Shown here: positions 46,998-59,243 of the stretch, piece by piece
Numbering within the stretch: the stretch's first letter is position 1
Layout of the letters: each line of letters starts with the position of its first letter
NCBI GenBank assembly: GCA_964019425.1
Contig: OZ025826.1
Span: 434,001 to 498,000 of the forward strand
DNA from: Flectonema sp. DT1601
Taxonomy: Eukaryota > Euglenozoa > Diplonemea > Diplonemida > Diplonemidae
DNA: 64,000 bases
Reading direction: 5' to 3'
The notes under the pieces: model-generated
The model's input: only the letters and a program-made list of their open reading frames with translations
Databases searched by the model: none
What the model was told of the DNA's origin: nothing
Position numbers and translations under genes: made by a program

Positions 46998-47373
46998 CAT
47001 AGATGGAAGTGCCCTACAATTTGGAGGGCGCTTTTAATATAAATATTATTTTGGAGGGCGCTTTTTTTTCCTTTTTTATTACTATAAGACAGCTAAATTG
47101 ATTTTGACGCAGAAGCCGAAAAAATCTTTTTTGACATGCTTGGCGGTCTTTCGAAAAAGAGAAAAAAAGGGTGTCACGGTTCGAACCCGAGACCTCCAGG
47201 TCATGGTTCGGAGGTCAACAATGGCAAAAACAATGGGCCACTCCTTGAGTGCTTCCGGAGCCTGCTGCAATCCCTGAAGCTGAAACTCATTTCAGTGGAC
47301 GATGCATCCCAGATCTACAAGGAGCTGATTTTCACCAAACGCCCTCCAAATTTGGAGGGCACTTCCATCTATG
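46998..47373. mobile_element. Non-autonomous inverted-repeat element, internally deleted copy
   Basis: Same ends as the element at 38109 and the same relative position, with exact ATATTC on both sides (46992-46997 and 47374-47379). About 360 bp are missing from the interior. So the insertion predates the duplication of this segment, and one copy then lost internal sequence. Confidence 0.75.
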
Positions 47374-48262
47374 ATATTCCTCTCTTTTTTTGTCATCAAA
47401 GGCTGAAAGGGATCATTCACGTGAATAAGATAATGTAATCCCTATTAGGTATTCTCTCTCACTTTTTTTTATCTAACTCCCTTATTTTGATAATAATTTC
47501 TCACAATAAGTTTTATCTTTAATACCATCACATCACATCACACCGCCCTCCTCCTGCTGGTTTGTAGGACGTCGCTCGTGTGTCAAGACGGGTAGTCGGT
47601 AATCTAATTGATAAGATATGATATTGAAACAAGTTGGGTCGTTGACTGTGAACCGTTTTGTCCACACTTTTCTCAAAGAAATATGTGTGTTAATTATCCA
47701 GTCGCTGACTTCCAAAAGATCAAAAGAAGGAACAAATATCCAAAATATTAAGCTCTCTTGTTTATGTATGTCTTCGATATACTTTACTCAGTTAGGTGAT
47801 GGTGTGGAGTTATATTTAATTATTCTTATTCATACAGCTCAAATACTTTAATTAAAATTTTTTTCTTTTCTTTTTCGGTTAGCAGTTTTCCCTGTTGCAC
47901 TTCACTAATAATTCACTCACTTTTATTTTATATTTACGAAGACCACAAGCGAGTCAGATCACCGAATCACAACATAATTTGTGTATTTGGAAGCAAGACT
48001 GTGCGAGAATTACGGAAACTACTAATTTTCAAAAGGAAGCAGAGTTCGTGTTCCTCTCAATCTGATTAGTTGGATTAGTTAGGGTCAAAAACCTGCGAGA
48101 TTCACAACAGGAAATCTTGTAAAGCAAAAGGCGGGTTTTAGACCCTCCAACTAGTACTGAATACTTAATGGAGGGCATGCGAATATGATGTCTGTTATTT
48201 TAGTAACTTTTTATTTCGAGTAGTTAATAGTTGTATAATTGTCCCCTTCTAGTTTTCAAGAA

Positions 48263-49989
48263 ATGTTACGGCAATTCAGTTTTCTTCTGCTGTCCCTGAT
48301 TGTGGGAGCTGATGTGAGCGTGTTCTTCATCGGCAACTCATACACGCAATTCAACAACATGGTTTTTGAATTTCAGAAAGTTGCTCAAAGCAGGATGCCT
48401 GGGACAACTGTGACGGTGGCTCAGAACGTAGTCGGCGGGAGGGACATCATAAATGCAGCTTGGGATACAAACCTGTTGGCCCATTTAAGGGGAGGAGTGA
48501 AGTATGATTTCATAGTACTGCAAGACCAGTCTCTTATGGGGGGTTACGCATCAAATGCAAGATGGGGACGAAAGCTTAATGAAGACAGTGTGAAGACTGT
48601 ATTCTCTCCGATTGCAAAAGACATGGGGGCGACCTTTGTTTTTTACCAAACCTGGGGTAGGCGTAATATTGGGAACACTTTTGGCTACAAAAGCTTCCTA
48701 TCCATGGAACGCTCTCTGGAGGATGGTTACGCCACGTATGCTGACATTGCCAGTCGTGAGGGGTGTGCGGAGACGATGATTTCCCGTGCTGGGCTGCTAT
48801 TCAAAAAGATCTACGAGTCTTCGTCTTCTCAGGGACTGACACCATCGACTGACTCATCGACTCTGTTTTGGAAACTGTACGGCTCTGATGGCAGTCATCC
48901 TTCTGTAATTGGTACGTATGCAATCGCAACAGCCATGTTTTATGCGATGTTCCCTCAGTCTTCGTACTCTGGTTGGCAGGACACTTGGTACAAGCATTGT
49001 ATGTTTTGATTTGTTTTTATTATTTTTAGAAAGAGAGAATCCACTCGGCGGAGATATTTTAAAATAATAAAACACCATCAGCTTCGGTAAACATCGACGA
49101 CGCCAAAATGATCTCACAGTTTGGATTCGAAACAAGTAGTTCTCAGATAGAGCAGGTAGATCCAGCGATAAAACAATTATGGGGACACTACACTACTAGT
49201 TCTAACAGCCAACAGATTTGGGTAATCAGAGCACCAGCATTGTTGTGTCTTCACAATATAGATATCGGAACTTGTGCTGAACTTATTGTCTCGGCTAGTG
49301 GAGTAGTTGAGTGTCCTCAGTACCAGATGAGTGTTGTTTCAGTCACACAATATGCTGCTGAAATAACATGGAACAACACAGACGTTTTCTCATCGCCTGC
49401 TGTGTGTGGACCTGACATCTCTGTCACCTCAGTACCTGGTGGAGCACCTGTTGCTACAAATGCGCCTCCCGTCACTCCTGCTCCAGTACCAGTTGTCACT
49501 CCAGCACCAGAACCACTTGTCACACCAGCTCCAGTACCAGTTGTCACTCCTGCTCCAATACCAGTTGTCACCTCAGCACCTATTCCTGTTGTCACTTCGA
49601 TACCCAACCCTGCTGAGACTTCAACTCCAAACATGCCAGCCATCACTTCAGTTCCAAACAATTCTCCTGCTGCGACAAGTATGCCAGGAACTTCTCCAGA
49701 TGTGCCGAGTGTTCCGTTTAGTGCGACAGGAACTCCTGTAGCTGACTTACGATCGAGTCCGTCACCTGTTGATCAGAACGCTGCTACTAAAACAGATGAT
49801 AACAGTAGCAGTAATACTGGTTTAATAATTGGGATTGTTGTTGGTTCTGTTTTATTGATACTTATGGGAGGTGCTGTTGCTCACTTTTGCCTGAAGAAGT
49901 CAAAGAACGAAATTCCATTGGAATCTCACGCCTATGGTTTAGAATTGAAATCACCTACTATGTCACCATACCAATTAGGTACCGTATAG
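48263..49989 (+). CDS. Array gene 9: single SGNH surface protein, minimal PAPVPVVT stalk
   Basis: Exons 48263-48998 and 49082-49989, intron 83 nt, phase 1; predicted 547 residues. The SGNH exon is two codons shorter and the most divergent: FNNMVFEF, GRDIINAAWDTNLLAHL, SLMGGYASNARWGRKLNED, RRNIGNTFGYKSF. Ser26 (GNSYT) and DGSH are kept. The gaps fall inside variable patches and keep the frame. Module loop NIDIGT and VTQYAAE are unique. The stalk is only about four repeat units, one as PAPEPLVT. Helix and tail are those of gene 8. It shows that the stalk can be almost absent while head, module and tail remain. Confidence 0.82.
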
Positions 49990-51868
49990 TAATGTTCTGA
50001 GAAGGGGTCGTTGTCTGAGTAGGTTTCTTCTTCAGAGTTATTTTAGACGTTCTTAAGTGTCGCTCTTTAAATTCGTTTGAAATGAATTTTCAAGGGCAAT
50101 TTGTCTGAGGCTTAAGCATACCATTCGAATGGCGTTTAGTTTCCATCTTTTTTTGAATTTATCATTACAGCTTGACATGATATCATGTCTTCAATGTTCC
50201 TAAGTCTTTAATTGACTCGGCTTTTGTCACTTAGTACTGACGTACAGCACCTCTCTCTTTCTCGATATTTATTTGTCGGAGAAACTTTTATGTGCAGATA
50301 CGAACTCAAGTCAGTTCATTCTTTTGTTTAATTAATCGTTGAAATGCTGAAATTAAAGTTATGACTTGAAGCGTGCAAATGTAAAATGTCTGGGCTCTTC
50401 GCCAGACGATCTGTTTTGATTATTTTATGAAAGTTCTCTGAAAACCTTATTTAGAAACAAACGATCAAAGTCTTTGATGCTTTCTACTGAAGCATCAAGG
50501 AAGTTGGTTTTTCTTTAGATTAGAAAAAAGATGAGCTTTGCCCCAATTTTGGATGTTGTCTTGTCAGTTAATACTAACGTAAAGCTCCTCTCTCCTTCTC
50601 GATATTTATTTATTAGAGAAGCTTTTGTGTGCAGATACGAAAATCAAGTCAGTTCATTATTTTTGTTTAAGATTTTGTATGAATCGTTCGACTACTGAAG
50701 TATTTGTTTTCTTAGTCTCATTAAAGTTTTCAGTATTTTCAGTTTGAACATCAAGAGAGCTGGTTGTTCCTTTCATTGCTGTGATGACTTTACACTAGTT
50801 TAGACAAAGTCTTTATTGTGCGTCATCGTCAGTCTTCTGAAGTATTAATTTATTTTTATGATACTCCTCTCTTTTTTTGTCATCAAAGGCTGAAAGGGAT
50901 CATTCACGTGAAAAAGATAATGTAATCCCTATTTAGTATTCTCTCTCACTTTTTTTATCTAACTCCCTTATTTTTGGTAATAATTTCTCACAATAAGTTT
51001 ATTGTCATCGAAGACGAAAGGGATCGTTGACGTGATGAATAACGTAATCCCTATTTCCCTCTATTTTTTCTGACTCCCTTTTTTTTGTTTGTTTATTTTT
51101 GATTATAATCTTCAAATATCTCATCACATCACATCACATCACATCACACCGCCCTCTTCCTGCTGGTTTGTAGGACGTCGCTCGTGTGTCAAGACGGGTA
51201 GTCGGTAATCTAATTGATAAGATATGATATTGAAACAAGTTGGGTCGTTGACTGTGAACCGTTTTGTCCACACTTTTCTCAAAGAAATTTGTGTGTTAAT
51301 TATCCAGTCGCTGACTTCCAAAAGATCAAAAGAAGGAACAAATATCCAAAATATTAAGCTCTCTTGTTTATGTATGTCTTCGATATACTTTACTCAGTTA
51401 GGTGATGGTGTGGAGTTATATTTAATTATTCTTATTCATACAGCTCAAATACTTTAATTAAAATTTTTTTCTTTTCTTTTTCGGTTAGCAGTTTTCCCTG
51501 TTGCACTTCACTAATAATTCACTCACTTTTATTTTATATTTACGAAGACCACAAGCGAGTCAGATCACCGAATCACAACATAATTTGTGTATTTGGAAGC
51601 AAGACTGTGCGAGAATTACGGAAACTACTAATTTTCAAAAGGAAGCAGAGTTCGTGTTCCTCTCAATCTGATTAGTTGGATTAGTTAGGGTCAAAAACCT
51701 GCGAGATTCACAACAGGAAATCTTGTAAAGCAAAAGGCGGGTTTTAGACCCTCCAACTAGTACTGAATACTTAATGGAGGGCATGCGAATATGATGTCTG
51801 TTATTTTAGTAACTTTTTATTTCGAGTAGTTAATAGTTGTATAATTGTCCCCTTCTAGTTTTCAAGAA
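49990..51868. other. Spacer and upstream region of gene 10
   Basis: Related to the gene 8-9 spacer but without the inverted-repeat element; the site reads TTTATTTTTATGATACTCC at ~50850-50870. A second partial spacer block (GACGAAAGGGATCGTTGACG, ~51011) precedes an expanded CATCA tract (~51121-51146) and the type A upstream module. No gene seen. Confidence 0.5.
50163..50196 (+). promoter_or_regulatory. 3' palindrome of gene 9
   Basis: Perfect core GACATGATATCATGTC with left arm CATTACAG, as after gene 6. Confidence 0.6.
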
Positions 51869-54800
51869 ATGTTACGGCAATTCAGTCTTCTTCTGCTGTC
51901 GCTGATTGTGGGAGCCGATGTGAGCGTGTTCTTCATCGGCAACTCGTACACGCAAGGCAACAACTTGGCTTCTGAATTTCAGAAAGTTGCTCAAAGCAGG
52001 ATGCCTGGGACAACTGTGACGGTGGCTCAGAACGCAGTCGGCGGGAGGGACCTGGGAACTGCAGCTGCAGATGCAAACTTGTTGGCCCATTTAAGGGGAG
52101 GAGTGAAGTATGATTTCATAGTACTGCAAGAATATTCTGTTGTTGGAGGCTTCCCAGTAAACTCAGGACGGCCCCGACGTGTAACTGGTGAAGACAGTGT
52201 GAAGACTGTATTCTCTCCGATTGCAAAAGACATGGGGGCGACTTTAGTTTTTTACCAAACCTGGGGTAGGCGTAATAACGAAGGTATTCCTTGGGGTTAC
52301 CAAAACTTCCTATCTATGGAACGCTCTCTGGAGGATGGTTACGCCACGTATGCTGACATTGCCAGACGTGAGGGGTGCGCGGAGACGATGATTTCCCGTG
52401 CTGGGCTGCTATTCAAAAAGATCTACGAGTCTTCGTCTTCTCAGGGACTGACACCATCGACTGACTCATCGACTCTGTTTTGGAAACTATACACCTCTGA
52501 TGGCAGTCATACTTCTGTAATTGGTACGTATGCAATCGCAACAGCCATGTTTTATGCGATGTTCCCTCAGTCTTCGTACCCTGGTTGGCAGGACACTTGG
52601 TACAAGCATTGTATGTTTTGATTTGTTTTTATTATTTTTAAGGGAAAACTCCTAATTCCGCACAAACCTTTTCGAAATTCCGGATTTCAACACAAAGATT
52701 CAAAAAACTGCCAGCTCCGCACAAAAATCATATTTTCAACTAGCCTCTAAAGTTTTGAAAAATCGCACACATCCTATCGTACAGGCTTATAGGTTGTTTG
52801 TGGCTTCAGGTCCTGATAGTGTTCTCAGTCTACGGAGTTTTACTGAGTGCATGCAAAGAATAGTATGTGTGCAGGGCTGGGTCACAGGCGCCACTCCTGT
52901 TTCTGACCGGGTTATCAGGGTATCTTACTCATGCAGGCATGAGAGCTTTTTTAAGGCTACTTTGAATTATCAAGAGCGCAGTACTGCCGGAAGGGTTCCC
53001 GCGTGTCAACAAGACGCAATTGTATGTACTCAGCAGAATTTCCAGAAAGAAGATTACTTTATCATCATCACATCCTTGACCGTTTGTGTTATTAGCTTTC
53101 ATCGATCCATTAGCGTGAATCTTTACATGTGTGGAATAGGAAAATAAACGGGTTGAAGCAATAAACCTTTTTGTCAAAGTAATATTATTTTCAAATGAAA
53201 AGCAAATTGAGTAAACTGAGTAATGCTTTTATTACATGGCAGGGGTACCAATGCCTGAAACTTTGGGCAGTTGCATTGGTAGTCTTAGTACATCCCCCAT
53301 CGCTTTGCGAATGTATCAGCGATCCACATTCGTGTCGATCTTATAATCCCCAAAATCAAGGTTTGACGAGCTTCTTTGAACACTGTAAGTGGCAGAAGTG
53401 AAGCTGCAAAATAATTGACTTGCAAAAGTATTGTAACGTCGGACATTTTTTTTTTTTTTTTTGAGAAGAAAAAAAAGTATGGAGCTGGTGAGTTTAGCAA
53501 ACTTTGTGTTGAAATTAGAAATTTTGAAAATTTTTGTGCGGAATTAGAGATTGTCACTATTTTTAATACGGAGAAGATATTTTAATATAATAAAACACCA
53601 TCAGCTTCGGTAAACATCGACGACGCCAAAATGATCTCACAGTTTGGATTCGAAACAAGTAGTTCTCAGATAGAGCAGGTAGATCCAGCGATAAAACAAT
53701 TATGGGGACACTACACTACTAGTTCTAACAGCCAACAGATTTGGGTAATCAGAGCACCAGCATTGTTGTGTCTTCACAATGTGGCTACAGGATCGTGTGC
53801 TGAACTTGTTGTGTCGGCTAGTGGAGTAGTTGAGTGTCCTCAGTACCAGATGAGTGTTGTTTCAGTCACACAATTTGCTGCTGAAATAACATGGAACAAC
53901 ACAGACGTATTCTCATCGCCTGCTGTGTGTGGACCTGACATCTCTGTGCCTCCCGTCACTCCTGCTCCACCAACTCCTGCTCCACCAACTCCTGCTCCAC
54001 CAACTCCTGTTCCACCAATTGTCACTCCGGCTGGTGTGAGCGTGTTCTTCATCGGCAACTCGTACACGTATGGCAACAACTTGGCTTCTGAATTTCAGAA
54101 AGTTGCTCAAAGCAGGATGCCTGGGACAACTGTGACAGTGGCTCAGAACGCAGTCGGCGGGAGGGACCTGGGAACTGCAGCTGCAGATGCAAACCTGTTG
54201 GCCCATTTAAGAGGAGGAGTGAAGTATGATTTCATAGTACTGCAAGAATATTCTGTTGTTGGAGGCTTCCCAGTAAACTCAGGACGGCCCCGACGTGTAA
54301 CTGGTGAAGACAGTGTGAAGACTGTATTCTCTCCGATTGCAAAAGACATGGGGGCGACTTTAGTTTTTTACCAAACCTGGGGTAGGCGTAATAACGAAGG
54401 TATTCCTTGGGGTTACCAAAACTTCCTATCTATGGAACGCTCTCTGGAGGATGGTTACGCCACGTATGCTGACATTGCCAGTCGTGAAGGGTGTGTGGAG
54501 ACGATGATTTCCCGTGCTGGGCTGCTATTCAAAAAGATCTACGAGTCTTCGTCTTCTCAGGGACTGACACCATCGACTGACTCATCGACTCTGTTTTGGA
54601 AACTATACGACCCTGATGGCAGTCATACTTCTGTAATTGGTACGTATGCAATCGCAACAGCCATGTTTTATGCGATGTTCCCTCAGTCTTCGTACCCTGG
54701 TTGGCAGGACATTTGGTACAAGCATTGTATGTTTTGATTTGTTTTTATTATTATAAAAAGAGGGAATCCACTCGGCGGAGATATTTTAATATAATAAAAC

Positions 54801-57296
54801 ACCATCAGCTTCGGTAAACATCGACGACGCCAAAATGATCTCACAGTTTGGATTCGAAACAAGTAGTTCTCAGATAGAGCAGGTAGATCCAGCGATAAAA
54901 CAATTATGGGGACACTACACTACTAGTTCTAACAGCCAACAGATTTGGGTAATCAGAGCACCAGCATTGTTGTGTCTTCACGATGTGGCTACAGGATCGT
55001 GTGCTGAACTTGTTGTCTCGGCTAGTGGAGTAGTTGAGTGTCCTCAGTACCAGATGAGTGTTGTTTCAGTCACACAATTTGCTGCTGAAATAACATGGAA
55101 CAACACAGACGTATTCTCATCGCCTGCTGTGTGTGGACCTAACATCTCTGTGCCTCCCGTCACTCCTGCTCCGCCAACTCCTGCTCCACCAACTCCTGCT
55201 CCACCGACTCCTGTTCCACCAACTCCTGCTCCACCGACTCCTGTTCCACCAACTCCTGCTCCACCGACTCCTGTTCCACCAACTCCTGCTCCACCGACTC
55301 CTGTTCCACCAACTCCTGCTCCGCCAACTCCTGCTCCACCAACTCCTGCTCCACCAACTCCTGTTCCGCCAACTCCTGCTCCACCAACTCCTGCTCCACC
55401 AACTCCTGCTCCGCCAACTCCTGTTCCGCCAACTCCTGCTCCACCAACTCCTGCTCCACCAACTCCTGCTCCGCCAACTCCTGTTCCGCCAACTCCTGCT
55501 CCACCAACTCCTGTTCCGCCAACTCCTGCTCCACCAACTCCTGTTCCGCCAACTCCTGTTCCGCCAACTCCTGCTCCACCAACTCCTGTTCCACCAACTC
55601 CTGCTCCACCAACTCCTGCTCCACCAACTCCTGCTCCACCAACTCCTGCTCCACCAACTCCTGTTCCACCAACTCCTGCTCCACCAACTCCTGTTCCACC
55701 AGTTGTCGTTCCGACTGATGTGAGCGTGTTCTTCATCGGCAACTCGTACACGCAAGGCAACAACTTGGCTTCTGAATTTCAGAAAATTGCTCAAAGCAGG
55801 ATGCCTGGGACAACTGTGACGGTGGCTCAGAACGCAGTCGGCGGGAGGGACCTGGGAACTGCAGCTGCAGATGCAAACCTGTTGGCCCATTTAAGAGGAG
55901 GAGTGAAGTATGATTTCATAGTACTGCAAGAATATTCTGTTGTTGGAGGCTTCCCTGGAAACACAGGATGGCCCCGACGTGTAACTGGTGAAGACAGTGT
56001 GAAGACTGTATTCTCTCCGATTGCAAAAGACATGGGGGCGACTTTAGTTTTTTACCAAACCTGGGGTAGGCGTAATGACGAGGGGAGTGCTTGGGGTTAC
56101 CAAAATTTCCTATCCATGGAGCGCTCTCTGGAGGATGGTTACGCCACGTATGCTGACATTGCCAGTCGTGAGGGGTGTGCGGAGACGATGATTTCCCGTG
56201 CTGGGCTGCTATTCAAAAAGATCTACGAGTCTTCGTCTTCTCAGGGACTGACACCATCGACTGACTCATCGACTCTGTTTTGGAAACTATACGACCCTGA
56301 TGGCAGTCATACTTCTGTAATTGGTACGTATGCAATCGCAACAGCCATGTTTTATGCGATGTTCCCTCAGTCTTCGTACCCTGGTTGGCAGGACACTTGG
56401 TACAAGCATTGTATGTTTTGATTTGTTTTTATTATTTTTAGAAAGAGAGAATCCACTCGGCGGAGATATTTTAAAATAATAAAACACCATCAGCTTCGGT
56501 AAACATCGACGACGCCAAAATGATCTCACAGTTTGGATTCGAAACAAGTAGTTCTCAGATAGAGCAGGTAGATCCAGCGATAAAACAATTATGGGGACAC
56601 TACACTACTAGTTCTAACAGCCAACAGATTTGGGTAATCAGAGCACCAGCATTGTTGTGTCTTCACGATGTGACTATCGGATCGTGTGCTGAACTTGTTG
56701 TCTCGGCTAGTGGAGTAGTTGAGTGTCCTCAGTACCAGATGAGTGTTGTTTCGGTCGCACAATTTGCTGCTGAAATAACATGGAACAACACAGACGTATT
56801 CTCATCGCCTGCTGTGTGTGGACCTAACATCCCTGTCACCTCAGTACCTGGTGGAGTACCTGTTGCTACAGATGCGCCTCCTGAAACACCGGCTCCAGTA
56901 CCAGTTGTTACAACGGCGCCCTTACCTGCTGTTTCCTCAGCGCCCGTTATTGTTGGAACTTCGACACCCCAACCTGCTGCGACAAGTATGCCAGGAACTT
57001 CTCCAGATGTGCCGAGTGTTCCGTTTAGTGCGACAGGAACTCCTGTAGCTGACTTACGATCGAGTCCGTCACCTGTTGATCAGAACGCTGCAACTAAAAC
57101 AGATGATAACAGTAGCAGTAATACTGGTTTAATAATTGGGATTGTTGTTGGTTCTGTTTTATTGATAGTTATGGGAGGTGCTGTTGCTCACTTTTGCCTG
57201 AAGAAGTCAAAGGTAGAAGCTCCATTAGAATCGGACGCGGAAGCTTTCGAATTGAAATCACCTACTATGTCACCATACCCGTCGGGTACCGTATAG
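51869..57296 (+). CDS. Array gene 10: triple SGNH surface protein with APPTP stalks
   Basis: Exons 51869-52610, 53605-54726, 54809-56410 and 56494-57296; introns 994, 82 and 83 nt, all phase 1; predicted 1422 residues. All three SGNH domains are the [11 protein letters not shown] type; the third has [10 protein letters not shown] and [12 protein letters not shown], and KIAQS for KVAQS. Linkers are APPTP-based: four units after module 1, about 36 after module 2. The last exon has loop DVTIGS, a short unique stalk, helix [20 protein letters not shown] and a variant tail [20 protein letters not shown] ending SGTV. Intron 1 is swollen by a ~0.9 kb mobile element; the donor and acceptor are intact, so the gene may still be spliced, perhaps less well. 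If not, a truncated secreted single-domain protein ending KHCMF would result. Confidence 0.72.
52637..53563. mobile_element. Inverted-repeat DNA transposon in intron 1 of gene 10
   Basis: The insertion interrupts the standard intron. TATTTTTAA or a slightly shorter form flanks it on both sides (ending ~52636 and starting ~53564), a likely 8-9 bp target duplication as in hAT or Mutator-like elements. Ends are imperfect inverted repeats: GGGAAAACTCCTAATTCCGC against GTGACAATCTCTAATTCCGC (right end, read on the other strand), with more CCGCACAAA motifs inside. About 20 bp of host intron after the right copy (the GAATCCACTCGG part) are missing. Inside, an open frame of 130 codons (ending at 53147) and a shorter one (ending at 53401) have no domain I know. 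No transposase motif is seen. Confidence 0.6.
55165..55700 (+). repeat. 15-nt coding minisatellite, gene 10 exon 3
   Basis: About 36 units encoding APPTP or VPPTP (CCTGCTCCACCAACT). V and A units alternate in blocks of two to four. Confidence 0.95.
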
Positions 57297-59243
57297 TAAT
57301 GTTATGAGAAAGTCGTTGTCTGAGTAAAGTTCTTCTTCAGAGTTATTTTAGACGTTGTAAAGTATCGCTCTTTAAATACTTTTGAAATGAATTTTCAAGG
57401 GCAATTTGTCTGAAGCTGCAGGGAATGTTGTTTAGTTTCCATCCTTTTCTAAATTTATCATTGAAGCTTGACATTATATCATGTCTTCATTGTTCCTAAG
57501 TCTTTAATTGACTCTAGTTGTGTGGCTTTTGTCACTTAGTACTGACGTACAGCACCTCTCTCTTTCTCGATATTTATTTGTCGGAGAAACTTTTGTGTGC
57601 AGATACGAACTCAAGTCAGTTCATTCTTTTTGTTTAATTAATCGTTCGATTTCTGAAGTGAAAGCTATGACTTGAAACGTACAAAAGTGAAATGTCTAGT
57701 TTCTTCGCCACGCGTCATTGTCAGTCTTTTGAAGTATTAATTTATTTTTATACTTTTCTGTTTTTTGTCATCGAAGACGAAAGGGATCATTGACGTGATG
57801 AATAATTTAATCCCTATTTGGTATTCCCTCTCTATTTTTAATTTACCTGACTTTTTTTTTTTTTATTGGGTAAATCCGTAATCCTAACACAATATGTTTT
57901 CCGAAACTGCCAACTTTATGCAAAAAGTTTTTATGTTTATTTGGAGAAAACCTAACTTCAATAATTTTCTTCTTCTTTTTTTCTTGAAATTGAGTTCGAA
58001 CCCGACTGCGGTTTTTTTTTGTTTACCTGAAAATGCCAACATAATGGGAAGCGACTAGCTGTGCTTGACTAACTTGAAGTGGACGTCAGATACGTGTTGT
58101 TGCCGAAGAAAGCTTTTTGAAAACTTGAACAAAACGATTTCAGTCACTTCAATCTTCCAGCAACAAACGTTATCTTTGATGAAGATGCCTCGCTGGCATT
58201 ATTCCGCCTGATCTTCACAGTTACCGTTTGTCTACTAACCCCCCGGTGCATCCCACAGCAGAAAAATTCGCATTTACATATTCTCTCTCTTTTTTCTAAC
58301 ACCCTTTTTATTTGTTTATTTGATAATAATCTTTTCTTATGTCTCTTATGTCAAGTGGGTCTCAACACGAATACTGATGGTCATAACGTCCCTTCACGCC
58401 TGAGGGAGTCTTTACTGTTGTGTGGTATCGAATGATTAATATCCCGTAAGCTTGCTATGATGTACAAGTGCTAAGATTTCTAAAATAAATAAAAATAAAT
58501 AAATAAATAATACCATTACATCACATCACAACTACTTACGATTTAGAATAAAGTCCCCTAGAACTTACTGATGAAGGCCTACGAATATTATGGCCTGAAA
58601 CTATGTTTTCCACAGTGTTTTATGGAACAGCAGAACCATTTATTTAGTGTTTTCACTATCTAATTTCCTCAAATCATCTTTTTAATAATCTCATGTACTA
58701 ACACCAATGTGTTTTCAATTCTAAAACTCTCTCTTGTTTATGTATGTCTTCGATATACTTTACTCAGTTAGGTGATGGTGTGGAGTTATATTTAATTATT
58801 CTTATTCATACAGCTCAAATACTTTAATTAAAAATGTTGTTAACCATTTTCCCTGTTGACCAAAAGAAAAAGAATTAGCACCTCACTAATAATTCACTCA
58901 CTTTTATTTTATATTTACGAAGACCACAAGCGAGTCAGATCACCGAATCACAACATAATTTGTGTATTTGGAAGCAAGACTGTGCGAGAATTACGGAAAC
59001 TACTAATTTTCAAAAGGAAGCAGAGTTCGTGTTCCTCTCAATCTGATTAGTTGGATTAGTTAGGGTCAAAAACCTGCGAGATTCACAACAGGAAATCTTG
59101 TAAAGCAAAAGGCGGGTTATAGACCATCCAACTAGTACTGAATACTTAATGGAGGGCCTGCGAATATGATGTCTGTTATTTTAGTAACTTTTTATTTCGA
59201 GTAGTTAATAGTTGTATAATTGTCCCCTTCTAGTTTTCAAGAA
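57297..59243. other. Spacer and upstream region of gene 11
   Basis: The 3' palindrome is followed by a less conserved stretch. At ~57850-58330 there is sequence not seen in other spacers, with TTCCGAAACTGCCAAC somewhat like the element in gene 10 intron 1, possibly a decayed relative. An AAATA microsatellite (~58483-58510) precedes a block shared with the gene 4-5 spacer (~58540-58730) and then the type A upstream module. The CCGCCC block after CATCA is missing here. No gene seen. Confidence 0.45.
57459..57492 (+). promoter_or_regulatory. 3' palindrome of gene 10
   Basis: Core GACATTATATCATGTC; right arm TTCATTG has one change from TTCAATG. Confidence 0.55.

Larger units (their letters stand above)
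46104..48262. other. Spacer and upstream region of gene 9
   Basis: It follows the gene 6-7 spacer closely, including the duplicated CTCGATATTTATTT block, and holds a shorter copy of the same inverted-repeat element (46998-47373). The CATCA/CCGCCC block and type A upstream module follow. No gene seen. Confidence 0.55.

Noticed and set aside
57980-58010. GAGTTCGAACCCGAC as a tRNA T arm
   Set aside because: No matching D or anticodon arm upstream; chance match.
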